Part shown: piece by piece, positions 41,505 through 48,250 of the stretch
Layout of the letters: each line of letters opens with the position of its first letter
Numbering within the stretch: position 1 is the first letter of the stretch
From: Miltoncostaea sp963770865
GTDB taxonomy: Bacteria > Actinomycetota > Thermoleophilia > Miltoncostaeales > Miltoncostaeaceae
Assembly: GCA_963770865.1 (NCBI GenBank)
Contig: CAVYRD010000011.1
Location: 381,391 to 445,390, forward strand
DNA: 64,000 nt
Direction of reading: 5' to 3'
Made by a program: the position numbers and the translations under genes
The notes under the pieces: model-generated
Seen by the model: only the letters and a program-made list of their open reading frames with translations
Database searches by the model: none
Told to the model about the DNA's origin: nothing

Positions 41505-42587
41505 ATGAATCGCCCCCCCCTCCAGGGCCTGCAGCCTCGGGCCCGCACAGGCTTGCGCGCGGCCCTCATCGTGGCCGGCGTCGCCGTGGCCGTGGGCTCG
41601 CTCGCCGCACTCACCGTCAGCGCCGGTGCGGCGCCCGGCGGCGACGTGATCGGGGCCAAGCGCGGCCATATCCGGGTCCTCGAGGCCGAGGTCCTGCGCA
41701 TCGACGCCCAGGCGTCGTCGGCCGCCGACGCGCACGCCGCCGCGGTGCGTCGCGCCGACGAGCTGCACGCTCAGATCGCCGCGACCGAGCGGGGGCTGGC
41801 CGAGGCCCGGCGCGACCGCGCCATCGCCCTCGATCGCCTCTCCAAGCGGATCGTCGGGCTCTACACCCAGGACACGCCGAGCCTGGTCGAGGTGGTCCTC
41901 TCGTCCGGCGACCTCTCGACGGTGGCCGACACCCAGGAGGCCCTCGAGGCCGTCGGCCGTCAGGACCAGGGGATGCTCGACCGGATCCGCACCACGCGCC
42001 AGCGGCTCACGCGCCTGCACGCCGAGCTGGAGGGCGACCGCGAGGCCGCGGACGCCGCCGTCACCGAGTCGGCGGCCCGCATGAACCGGCTCCGGGAGCT
42101 CATCTCCAGCCGGCGCGCCGTGCTCGACGAGGCGCAGGCCGGCCTCGACCGCCTCGTCGCCCGCCGCGCCGCGCGGGCGGCCGCCGCCCGCTCCGCCGCC
42201 GCCGAGGCGGCCGCCGAGCGCGCCCTGCTGCGCCGCGCCGACCCGTCCACCGCGCCCGCGCCCTCCTCCTCGGCGTCGCTCGCCCCCACGGCGGCGACCG
42301 CGCCGACGGCCGGCCCCGCGCCCGCCGCGGCGGCCTCCGCGGCGCCCTCCGGGGACGTCTCGGCGGCCCTCGAGCGGATCGCCCAGTGCGAGTCCGGCGG
42401 CAACCCGCGGGCCGTCTCGGCCAGCGGCCAGTACCGCGGCAAGTACCAGTTCGACCTCGGCACCTGGCAGTCGCTCGGGGGCTCCGGCGACCCCGCCGCG
42501 GCCCCCGAGGCCGAGCAGGACCGCATCGCCGCGCTGCTCTACTCGCGTAGCGGCCCGGCCCCCTGGCCCGTCTGCGGTTACCGCTGA
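41505..42587 (+). CDS. Secreted coiled-coil protein with Rpf-like transglycosylase domain
   Basis: A 360-aa exported cell-wall protein. A signal or anchor (ALIVAGVAVAVGSLAALTVSAGAA) is followed by a long coiled coil (about 50-240; IRVLEAEVLRIDAQ ... LVARRAARAAAAR), an Ala/Pro/Ser linker and a C-terminal resuscitation-promoting-factor-like lysozyme fold: ALERIAQCESGGNPRAVSASGQYRGKYQFDLGTWQSLGGSGDPAAAPEAEQDRIAALLYSRSGPAPWPVC. The catalytic Glu is in QCESGG. It probably cleaves peptidoglycan during growth or separation. TACGGT (41444-41449) may be its -10. Confidence 0.88.
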   Translation: MNRPPLQGLQPRARTGLRAALIVAGVAVAVGSLAALTVSAGAAPGGDVIGAKRGHIRVLEAEVLRIDAQASSAADAHAAAVRRADELHAQIAATERGLAEARRDRAIALDRLSKRIVGLYTQDTPSLVEVVLSSGDLSTVADTQEALEAVGRQDQGMLDRIRTTRQRLTRLHAELEGDREAADAAVTESAARMNRLRELISSRRAVLDEAQAGLDRLVARRAARAAAARSAAAEAAAERALLRRADPSTAPAPSSSASLAPTAATAPTAGPAPAAAASAAPSGDVSAALERIAQCESGGNPRAVSASGQYRGKYQFDLGTWQSLGGSGDPAAAPEAEQDRIAALLYSRSGPAPWPVCGYR

Positions 42588-42615
42588 GACCCGGTCGGGG
42601 CGGGCCATGTGCCAC

Positions 42616-42644
42616 TTGACGGAACGCGCGCGCCCTAACATAGT
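42616..42644 (+). promoter_or_regulatory. Sigma-70-type promoter of the primary sigma gene
   Basis: TTGACG (42616-42621), 17-nt spacer, CATAGT (42639-42644). The best -35/-10 pair in the window; it implies a 5' leader of about 195 nt in which I see no other conserved element. Confidence 0.65.
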
Positions 42645-42845
42645 CTCGGGCTGGCCGGTTACGGTCGGTGCTCAGGACGGCCCACGGCGTTCGCGACGCT
42701 CGTCCCGTCGGCGGTGCTCCGCAGCACTCGACTCCGGAATTGGCCCGCACTCATGCCGCGACGCCGGCCGGGCGTACGACGCCCTTCCGCCGGGAAACCG
42801 GCGGGGCGGTGGACAGTCTACGAGACCACGGGGGACGGGAGGCGG

Positions 42846-43931
42846 ATGACGACGCAGCAGGTGACCGCGTTGACCCGCGACGGTGAGCTCCGCGAGCTGA
42901 TCGTCCGGGGTGGCGAGATGGGCTTCCTCGGCATGGAGGAGGTCGCCGAGGTCATCGACGGTCTCGGGCTCGACGCCGATGCCGTGGAGGCCATCTACCA
43001 GCACCTCGAGGAGGCGGGGGTCGAGCTCCTCGAGCAGTCCGAGGCCATCGCCCGCGCCGCCCAGCTGGCCGAGGAGAACGAGCGCCCCCGCCGCACGGCC
43101 ACGACCACGGTCGAGGCCACGACCGACGCCCTCCAGCTCTTCCTGAAGGACATCGGCCGCGTCCCGCTGCTCACCGCCGCCGACGAGGTGCGCCTCGCCA
43201 AGCGGATCGAGCTCGGCGACCAGGCGGCGAAGCAGCAGATGGTCGAGGCCAACCTCCGGCTGGTCGTGTCGATCGCGAAGGGCTACCGCGGACGCGGGCT
43301 CCCCTTCCTCGACCTGATCCAGGAGGGGACGCTCGGCCTGGTGCGCGCCGTCGAGAAGTTCGACTGGCGCCGCGGCTTCAAGTTCTCCACGTACGCCACC
43401 TGGTGGATCCGCCAGGCCGTCACCCGCGCGCTCGCCGACAAGGGCCGCACGATCCGCATCCCGGTCCACGTCGTCGAGAAGCTCAACCAGATCAGCCGCG
43501 CCGAGCGCGTGCTCATCGGCCAGCTCGGCCGCGAGCCCACGGTCGAGGAGATCGGCGAGGCCGCCGGCCTGCCGCCGGACGAGGTGGAGGAGATCCTCCG
43601 CAGCGCCCAGCCCACCGTCTCCCTCGAGAAGCCGGTCGGCGAGGAGGAGGAGTCCGAGCTCGGGCGCTTCCTGGCGGACGAGAACAGCATCGCGCCGGAG
43701 GCCTCCGCCGAGACCAGCCTCCGCGAGCAGGCCCTCCGCGACCTGCTCGACCAGCTGAGCTACCGCGAGCGCCGGGTGCTCGAGCTGCGCTACGGCCTGC
43801 GGGGCGAGAAGCCGCGCACGCTGGACGAGCTGGGCCGGATGTTCAACGTCACCCGCGAGCGCATCCGTCAGGTCGAGAGCCAGTCCCTGCAGAAGCTGGG
43901 CGCCCTCCCCGACTCCGGCCGGCTGGGCTAG
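42846..43931 (+). CDS. sigA: Primary RNA polymerase sigma factor (RpoD/SigA type)
   Basis: A 361-aa group 1/2 sigma factor. Region 1.1-like N-terminus (ELRELIVRGGEMGFLGMEEVAEVIDGLGLDADAVEAIYQHLEE), region 1.2 (LQLFLKDIGRVPLLTAADEVRLAKRIELGD), region 2 (NLRLVVSIAKGYRGRGLPFLDLIQEGTLGLVRAVEKFDWRRGFKFSTYATWWIRQAVTRALADKGRTIRIPVH), region 3, and region 4 with the HTH TLDELGRMFNVTRERIRQVESQSLQKL. The ATG follows GGGAGG. The presence of region 1.1 favours the housekeeping role. It ends at a strong stem-loop. Confidence 0.93.
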   Translation: MTTQQVTALTRDGELRELIVRGGEMGFLGMEEVAEVIDGLGLDADAVEAIYQHLEEAGVELLEQSEAIARAAQLAEENERPRRTATTTVEATTDALQLFLKDIGRVPLLTAADEVRLAKRIELGDQAAKQQMVEANLRLVVSIAKGYRGRGLPFLDLIQEGTLGLVRAVEKFDWRRGFKFSTYATWWIRQAVTRALADKGRTIRIPVHVVEKLNQISRAERVLIGQLGREPTVEEIGEAAGLPPDEVEEILRSAQPTVSLEKPVGEEEESELGRFLADENSIAPEASAETSLREQALRDLLDQLSYRERRVLELRYGLRGEKPRTLDELGRMFNVTRERIRQVESQSLQKLGALPDSGRLG

Positions 43932-43944
43932 CAGCACCACTCCC

Positions 43945-43978
43945 GCGCCCCCGGCCGCCTCGCTGGCGCCGGGGGCGC
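43945..43978. terminator. Bidirectional stem-loop after sigA
   Basis: Perfect 11-bp arms GCGCCCCCGGC/GCCGGGGGCGC with a 12-nt loop, 13 nt past the sigA stop and 8 nt before the stop of the convergent membrane-protein gene. No T-tract. Confidence 0.65.
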
Positions 43979-43986
43979 TGCCATGC

Positions 43987-44646
43987 TCAGGCCGCGGTGC
44001 CCGAGAGCGCGACGGGACGGTCGGCGGCCTCGCCGCGGGCGGCTCGTCGGTCCAGGACGATGCCGGTGACGACGAGCCACACGGGCATCGCGAAGAACAC
44101 GGGGATCACGCCGAACGGCACCAGGCACGCGACCCCGAGGACGATCGACGCGATCGCCAGGGCCGTGGGAGCGCCGCCGTGCGCAGGCCCCCGAGCCCGG
44201 CCGCCAGTAGCATCGCGGCGGCGCCGGCGGCGAAGGGCACCCAGCCGAACTGGTCGAGGAAGGCCAGCGCCTCGACGGCGCCGTCATGCCCGCCGTCGGC
44301 GGCCTGCACGATGCTGAGGGTCACGCCTGCCGAAGCGGCGGCGGAGGCGGCGAGCACGACGCCGCCGGCGAGGGCGACCGCCGAGTAGGTTGAACTCGCC
44401 GGCCTCCCCCGACCGAAGCGCGCCGCGCAGGCCGGCCGCGAAGAACGGCAGGAGCACGGCCACGTATCCGAGGAGGATCGCGGCCGCGACCTCGCGGCCT
44501 GCATGATCGGCGTAGTGCCGGACGTACTCCGGGAGCCCGTCGGTGACGTCGGGCTCGGTGAGAGTGAGGCCGAGCGCGGCGGCGAACAGCACCGCCGCCG
44601 GGATCCCGGCCAGGGGCAGGAAACGGGAGAAGCGGGTGGGTGGCAT
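43987..44646 (-). pseudogene. Multi-spanning membrane protein, two compensating frameshifts
   Basis: Starts at ATG 44646 after GGAGG and encodes FLPLAGIPAAVLFAAALGLTLTEPDV and AAAILLGYVAVLLPFFAAGLRGALRSGE; a +1 shift near 44386-44405 leads to STYSAVALAGGVVLAASAAASAGVTLSIVQAADGG and FLDQFGWVPFAAGAAAMLLAAGLGGLRTAAL; a one-base loss near 44173-44178 returns to the first frame for LAIASIVLGVACLVPFGVIPVFFAMPVWLVVTGIVL and a TGA at 43987. Six or seven membrane helices, no family assigned. The clean hydrophobic segments on both sides of each shift favour sequence error over decay. Confidence 0.6.
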
Positions 44647-44792
44647 GTCGTGGACCTCCGGTCGTTCGTCGGGACGCCCCGACGGTCCGCCCCCGGGCGT
44701 CCCGGACACCAGGCGCGCGCGTCCCGGACGGCCCGGGAAATCCGAGGCGCCCACTCGCCGTGCGGGCCCCCGTGAGGCAGGCTTGGCGCGAG

Positions 44793-45458
44793 GTGGACCG
44801 AGACCCGCTCAGGATCCTCATCGCCGATGACCATCCGGCCTTCCGCGCCGGCCTGCGTGCGATGCTCGGCGGGCTCGACGACCTCGTCGTCGCCGGAGAG
44901 GCGGCCACGGGCCCGGAGGCCGTGGAGCTCGCTGGCGCCCTTGCGCCCGATGTCGTCGTGATGGACATCCAGATGCCCGGCCTCGACGGCATCGCCTGCA
45001 CGCGGCGCATCACTGCGACGCAGCCCGAGGTGGCCGTGATCGTGATGACCATGTTCGAGGACGATGACTCCATCGTGGCGGCGATGCGCGCGGGGGCGCG
45101 CGGCTACCTCCTGAAGGGCGCGGAGCGCGACGAGATCCTGCGCGGGATCCGCGCGGTCGGCAACGACGAGGCCCTCTTCGGCCCCGCCATCGCGCAGCGG
45201 ATCGCCGCCTGGTTCGCGGCCGGCGCGGGCGCCCCGGCGGCCGCGTTCCCCCAGCTCACCGGGCGCGAGCGCGAGGTCCTGGAGTTGGTCGCCGCCGGCC
45301 GAAGCAACGCGGCCATCGCCGAGGCCCTGTCGCTCAGCCTGAAGACCGTCCGCAACCACGTGTCGAGCATCTTCACGAAGATCCGGGTCACGGACCGCGC
45401 GGCGGCGATCGTGAAGGCCCGCGAGGCCGGCCTGGGGAGCCCCGTGGATCCGCCCTAG
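44793..45458 (+). CDS. NarL/LuxR-family response regulator
   Basis: A 221-aa two-component regulator. Receiver domain: RILIADDHPAFRAGL, phospho-acceptor Asp58 in VVVMDIQMPGLDG, VIVMTMFEDDDSI and YLLKGAERDEI. C-terminal LuxR HTH: LTGREREVLELVAAGRSNAAIAEALSLSLKTVRNHVSSIFTKI. Start GTG 44793 gives a normal N-terminus. Its stop codon TAG lies inside CCTAGG, the target duplication of the IS481 element that separates it from the convergent histidine kinase at 48247, its likely partner. Confidence 0.92.
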   Translation: MDRDPLRILIADDHPAFRAGLRAMLGGLDDLVVAGEAATGPEAVELAGALAPDVVVMDIQMPGLDGIACTRRITATQPEVAVIVMTMFEDDDSIVAAMRAGARGYLLKGAERDEILRGIRAVGNDEALFGPAIAQRIAAWFAAGAGAPAAAFPQLTGREREVLELVAAGRSNAAIAEALSLSLKTVRNHVSSIFTKIRVTDRAAAIVKAREAGLGSPVDPP

Positions 45459-45557
45459 GTGCGTTGACCACACACCTGCGCGACACCTAGTCGCAAAGGT
45501 CCGGGCCTCCGAGGGAGGGTTGGGGTGCGAACGCCACTCCGCCCAAAGGAGGCCCGG

Positions 45558-45742
45558 ATGCTCACCGTAACCGAGCGGCCAAGACGCAAGCGCCTGCCCT
45601 GGGAATCGCGCTGCGAGATCGTGGCCAAGGTGCGCCTTGAAGGGATGAGCCCGTCTGAGGCCGGCGCGTGCTCGGGCGTACACCGGGCGACCGTCTATCG
45701 GCTGCTCGGCCGCTTCGACGAGGCGGGCTGGGCGGGCGGGCG
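45558..45742 (+). pseudogene. IS481-family transposase, N-terminal fragment
   Basis: ATG 45558 with AAAGGAGG upstream encodes about 62 residues: LPWESRCEIVAKVRLEGMSPSEAGACSGVHRATVYRLLGRFDEAGW, the N-terminal HTH of an IS481 transposase. It is cut at about 45742, where it is joined to the interior of IS110 copy 1; the central part with the first two acidic residues is lost. Confidence 0.8.
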
Positions 45743-46131
45743 CGCACCACCGTCGCCCTGCGGGCGACCAGGCGCCGCAGGGCCCTCGTGGATTCGTCGG
45801 GCGTCCAGACACCGGTGAGGACGCCGGCCGCCAGAAGGCGCGCGAGCGTGCGGGCATCGATCTGATCCGTCTTGGCGCGGGCGGCGATCTGGCCGAGCCG
45901 GCGCGGGTTCACCACGACGACCCGGCCGGCATGCCGCTCGATGATCCGCGCGACCGCCGCCGCCGGCCCGGTGGCTTCGATCGCCACGACGTCCTCACTC
46001 CTCAGGCGCTCAGCGAAGAGGGTCAGCTCATCGACCCGGCTGGGGATCCGCTCCTGGCGCTCTGCGCCCTCCGGCTCGAGGATGCAGACCTGGCAGGCGT
46101 CGCGATGGACGTCCATGCCGATGAACCTCAT
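45743..46131 (-). pseudogene. IS110 recombinase, N-terminal fragment (copy 1)
   Basis: ATG 46131 begins MRFIGMDVHRDACQVCIL, followed by VVAIEATGPAAAVARII and KTDQIDARTLARLLAAG, which are the RuvC-like DEDD residues of IS110 recombinases (Asp in GMDVHRD, Glu in EATG, Asp-x-x-Asp in TDQIDA). The frame ends at the junction with IS481 near 45743, so the serine-containing Tnp domain is gone. Confidence 0.85.
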
Positions 46132-46149
46132 GGGACCTCCCTCTATGCG

Positions 46150-46350
46150 TGATGAGCGGGAGGAGGGCGGGCGAAGCGACAGGGACGGATTCGTGCTCGC
46201 GGCACACCCGGGCGGGTCGCAGGGGCGGCCAGGGACAACGTCGGGCTCGCAGCCCATCGGTTAGCGCGGCCTGCCCTACCTGCTCCTCCCGGACGCCCCG
46301 GAACCCGGGAGGCGAGCCTACGCCGAGCACCGACGCTTCCGAGGCGCAGT
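46150..46350 (-). ncRNA. Candidate bridge RNA of IS110 copy 1
   Basis: Minus-strand RNA upstream of the recombinase, with two internal-loop hairpins shared with copy 2. The first (46222-46276) is closed by GGGCAGGCC/GGCCGCCC and contains the hairpin GGGCTGCGAGCCC; its variable strand GACGTTGTCCCT resembles the left target GCCATTGTC. The second (46176-46220), closed by GCGAC/GTCGC, contains hairpin GTGCCGCGAGCAC and the strand AATCCGTCCCT, which matches the predicted donor core ATCC-GT-C. The 5' and 3' ends are approximate. Confidence 0.65.
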
Positions 46351-46360
46351 TTCATGCCCC

Positions 46361-46570
46361 GACAATGGCCACGCCTATCGCTCCCGCGCCTGGGCCGATC
46401 TGTGCGCCACGCTCGGCATCGAGCGCCGGCGCACCCGGCCCTACACGCCGCGCACCAACGGCAAAGCAGAAGCCTTCATCGGCACCTGTCTCAGGGAATG
46501 GGCGTATCGCTACGCCTATCCCACCAGCACCCACCGCACCCGGGCCCTCGCGGGCTGGGTGCGGTGGTAC
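46361..46570 (+). pseudogene. IS481-family transposase, C-terminal core fragment
   Basis: Encodes DNGHAYRSRAWADLCATLGIERRRTRPYTPRTNGKAEAFIGTCLREWAYRYAYPTSTHRTRALAGWVRWY, the last third of the IS481 DDE domain including the terminal Glu (GKAEAFI). It is interrupted after the Tyr codon TAC by IS110 copy 2 and resumes at 48167. Confidence 0.85.
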
Positions 46571-46667
46571 GGATGAAAGTCAAGTTCTCTCGACGATCCG
46601 GCCTCCGCGTGAGAGGTTCGTTTTCGGGTGCGGGTGACTGACCAGCTGAAGGGCAGAATCCTGGGGC

Positions 46668-47924
46668 TCAGAGGTCTGCCGCGCTGCCGCGCCGCATGGT
46701 CGGCGTCTTGACGCGCCCCGGTGTCGCGCCCGCACCCACCCCTCCCGCTTGTCGGTCGCGCATCAGTTGGCGGTAAGCGGCCTCGGCCCGCCGGGCCTGG
46801 GCCATCTCGGCGGCCCGCCCCTCGACGCTGGCGAAGACTCGCTCGGGGTTGCGCCGGCCCTGGCGCGAGGGGGCGCCGAGCATGAGCTCGAGCCGGCGCA
46901 GCTTCTCGCGCATGAGCGAGGGGCGCACGAAGGCGTAGTCCTCGCCGCGGCTGAGCATGTGCCAGGCGATCACCACGAGCTTTCGGGCGACGGCCACGGT
47001 GGCGATGTTGGCGCCCCGCCGCGCTCGCACCCGCTCGCCGAAGGCCCGCATCGGCCCGGCAGAGCGGATGGCGTGCCAGGCCGCCTCGACCAGCAGGTGG
47101 CGGGCCTCTCCGGGGCCCTGCTTGGAGATGCGCCCGTGGCGGGCGGGCTCGGAGCCGGACTGGTGAACGCGCGGGTTGAGCCCCAGGTAGGCCACCAGGT
47201 GGCGGGAGCTGGGAAAGCGCGAGATGTCGCCGATGGCGGCCATGAGCGCCGTGGCGCTGATGGCGCCCATGCCGGGGAGCGTCATCAGGCGACGGATCTG
47301 GGCGCACTCCAGCGCCTGGCGGGCGATCGCGCGCTCGACCAGGGAGATCTCGGCGTCGAACAGATCGATCAGCCGCAGCCCGGCATCGACGGCCTGGCGC
47401 TCGTCGAGGGGCAGCTCCTGCTGGGCCAGCCAGCGTCGCCCGGCGACCCCGAACAGATCGCTCATCGATGGCCGCTCGGCGAGGTTGCGCATCAGGGCGG
47501 CGTGGATCTGGTTCTTCTCGCGGGTGCGCTGGCGCACCAGGGCGGCGCGGCGCGCGATCAGGCGCCGGCGCAGCCTGGTCGCCTCGTCCGGGCTCCAGAC
47601 CTCCGCGACGAAGCCCCCCGCAAGCAGCTGGGCCAGGCGGCGGGCGTCGATGCGGTCGGTCTTGGCGCCCGCCAGCCGGGCGGCGCTCACCGCCGGCGGG
47701 TGGGCGAGCACCACCCGGGCGACGTGCGGCTCGATGATCCGGGCGATGGCCAGGGCGTTGCCGGTCGCCTCCAGGACGACCTGGTCCTCGGCCCCCAGGC
47801 TGCGGGCGAACTGCTCGAGCGCCTCGGGCGAGGCGGACACCCGCCCGGCCGAGCGCAGCCGGCCCTCCTCGACGATCGCGACCTCGCAGAAGTCGCGGTG
47901 GACGTCCAAACCGATGCTTCGCAT
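46668..47924 (-). CDS. IS110-family recombinase (transposase), intact
   Basis: A 418-aa recombinase. The RuvC-like domain has SIGLDVHRDFCEVAIV, VVLEATGNALAIARII and KTDRIDARRLAQLLAGG (DEDD); a coiled-coil stretch follows; the Tnp domain has RRLMTLPGMGAISATALMAAIGDISRFPSSRHLVAYLGLNPRVHQSGSEPARHGRISKQGPGEARHLLVEAAW with the conserved catalytic Ser region (HQSGSEP). ATG 47924 follows GAGGAG. IS110 enzymes use a bridge RNA to pair donor and target; the candidate RNA is directly upstream. It has a basic C-terminal tail. Likely still active. Confidence 0.93.
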   Translation of the reverse strand: MRSIGLDVHRDFCEVAIVEEGRLRSAGRVSASPEALEQFARSLGAEDQVVLEATGNALAIARIIEPHVARVVLAHPPAVSAARLAGAKTDRIDARRLAQLLAGGFVAEVWSPDEATRLRRRLIARRAALVRQRTREKNQIHAALMRNLAERPSMSDLFGVAGRRWLAQQELPLDERQAVDAGLRLIDLFDAEISLVERAIARQALECAQIRRLMTLPGMGAISATALMAAIGDISRFPSSRHLVAYLGLNPRVHQSGSEPARHGRISKQGPGEARHLLVEAAWHAIRSAGPMRAFGERVRARRGANIATVAVARKLVVIAWHMLSRGEDYAFVRPSLMREKLRRLELMLGAPSRQGRRNPERVFASVEGRAAEMAQARRAEAAYRQLMRDRQAGGVGAGATPGRVKTPTMRRGSAADL

Positions 47925-47949
47925 CGAGCTCCTCCTCAACGGCGGCGGC

Positions 47950-48160
47950 AAGGCGGAGGCAGGCGGGCACGACGACAACTACGGATCCGTGCTCGTGGCA
48001 CACCCGGGCAAGTCGCAGGGGCGGCCATCTACAAACCCCGGGCTCGTGGCCCATACCAAAGCCGACGGCCTGCCCCACCTGGCCCTCCGAAGCCCCTGTC
48101 CCGGAACCGGGCCGATCCTAGATCGACTCGCCCGGTGCAGCAGCTCCAGGAGCAGTTTCA
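47950..48160 (-). ncRNA. Candidate bridge RNA of IS110 copy 2
   Basis: Minus-strand RNA between LE and the recombinase. Target-binding loop 48018-48076: closing stem GGGGCAGGCC/GGCCGCCCC, inner hairpin GGGCCACGAGCCC, guide strands GGTTTGTAGA (target reads CGGTTGTACC) and a strand whose complement ATACCAAAGC resembles target GTACCACCGC. Donor-binding loop 47973-48015: stem CGAC/GTCG, hairpin GTGCCACGAGCAC, guide GGATCCGTAG, matching the RE-core-LE junction ATCC-GT-AG at 8 of 8 positions. Ends are approximate. Confidence 0.72.
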
Positions 48161-48166
48161 TGCCCC

Positions 48167-48250
48167 TACAACCGACGCCGACCCCACAGCTCCCTCGCCA
48201 ACCGCCCACCCATCAGCCGTGTCGCGCAGGTCCGTGGTCAGATCACCTAG
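48167..48250 (+). pseudogene. IS481-family transposase, C-terminal end
   Basis: TAC AAC CGA... encodes YNRRRPHSSLANRPPISRVAQVRGQIT followed by TAG, the normal IS481 C-terminus, continuous with the fragment that stops at 46570. The TAG is completed by the CCTAGG target duplication. Confidence 0.88.

Larger units (their letters stand above)
45743..46361 (-). mobile_element. IS110-family element, copy 1 (remnant)
   Basis: Keeps the left end (LE, reading CGGGGCATGAAACTGC on the minus strand from 46361), the non-coding RNA region and the first 130 codons of the recombinase. The rest of the recombinase and the right end are missing, deleted together with the middle of the IS481 transposase gene. 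It lies next to IS481 sequence GACAATGGC at the AC (GT on the minus strand) core. Confidence 0.8.
46571..48167 (-). mobile_element. IS110-family element, copy 2 (complete)
   Basis: 1,597 bp inserted in the IS481 transposase gene. The outside sequences GGTGGTAC (to 46570) and ACAACCGACG (from 48168) rejoin across an AC core (GT on the minus strand) to restore the codons for RWYNRRRPHSSL. Element ends on the minus strand: LE AGGGGCATGAAACTGC and RE CTTTCATCC. No inverted repeats and no long target duplication, as expected for IS110. Confidence 0.88.
45460..48245. mobile_element. IS481-family element interrupted by two IS110-family elements
   Basis: Flanked by a direct repeat CCTAGG (45454-45459 and 48246-48251); IS481-family members are known to target CTAG and duplicate it. 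Terminal inverted repeats start TG: TGACCACACACCTGCGCGACAC (45465-45486, shown without its first five bases in 22 positions) matches the right end (48240-48219, minus strand) at 20 of 22 positions. Inside are three pieces of one IS481 transposase gene in order and orientation, separated by IS110 copy 1 (remnant) and IS110 copy 2 (complete). Confidence 0.85.

Noticed and set aside
42604..42846. Short open frames in the sigA leader
   Set aside because: No SD and Arg/Pro-rich products; the region is explained as a long 5' leader after the TTGACG/CATAGT promoter.
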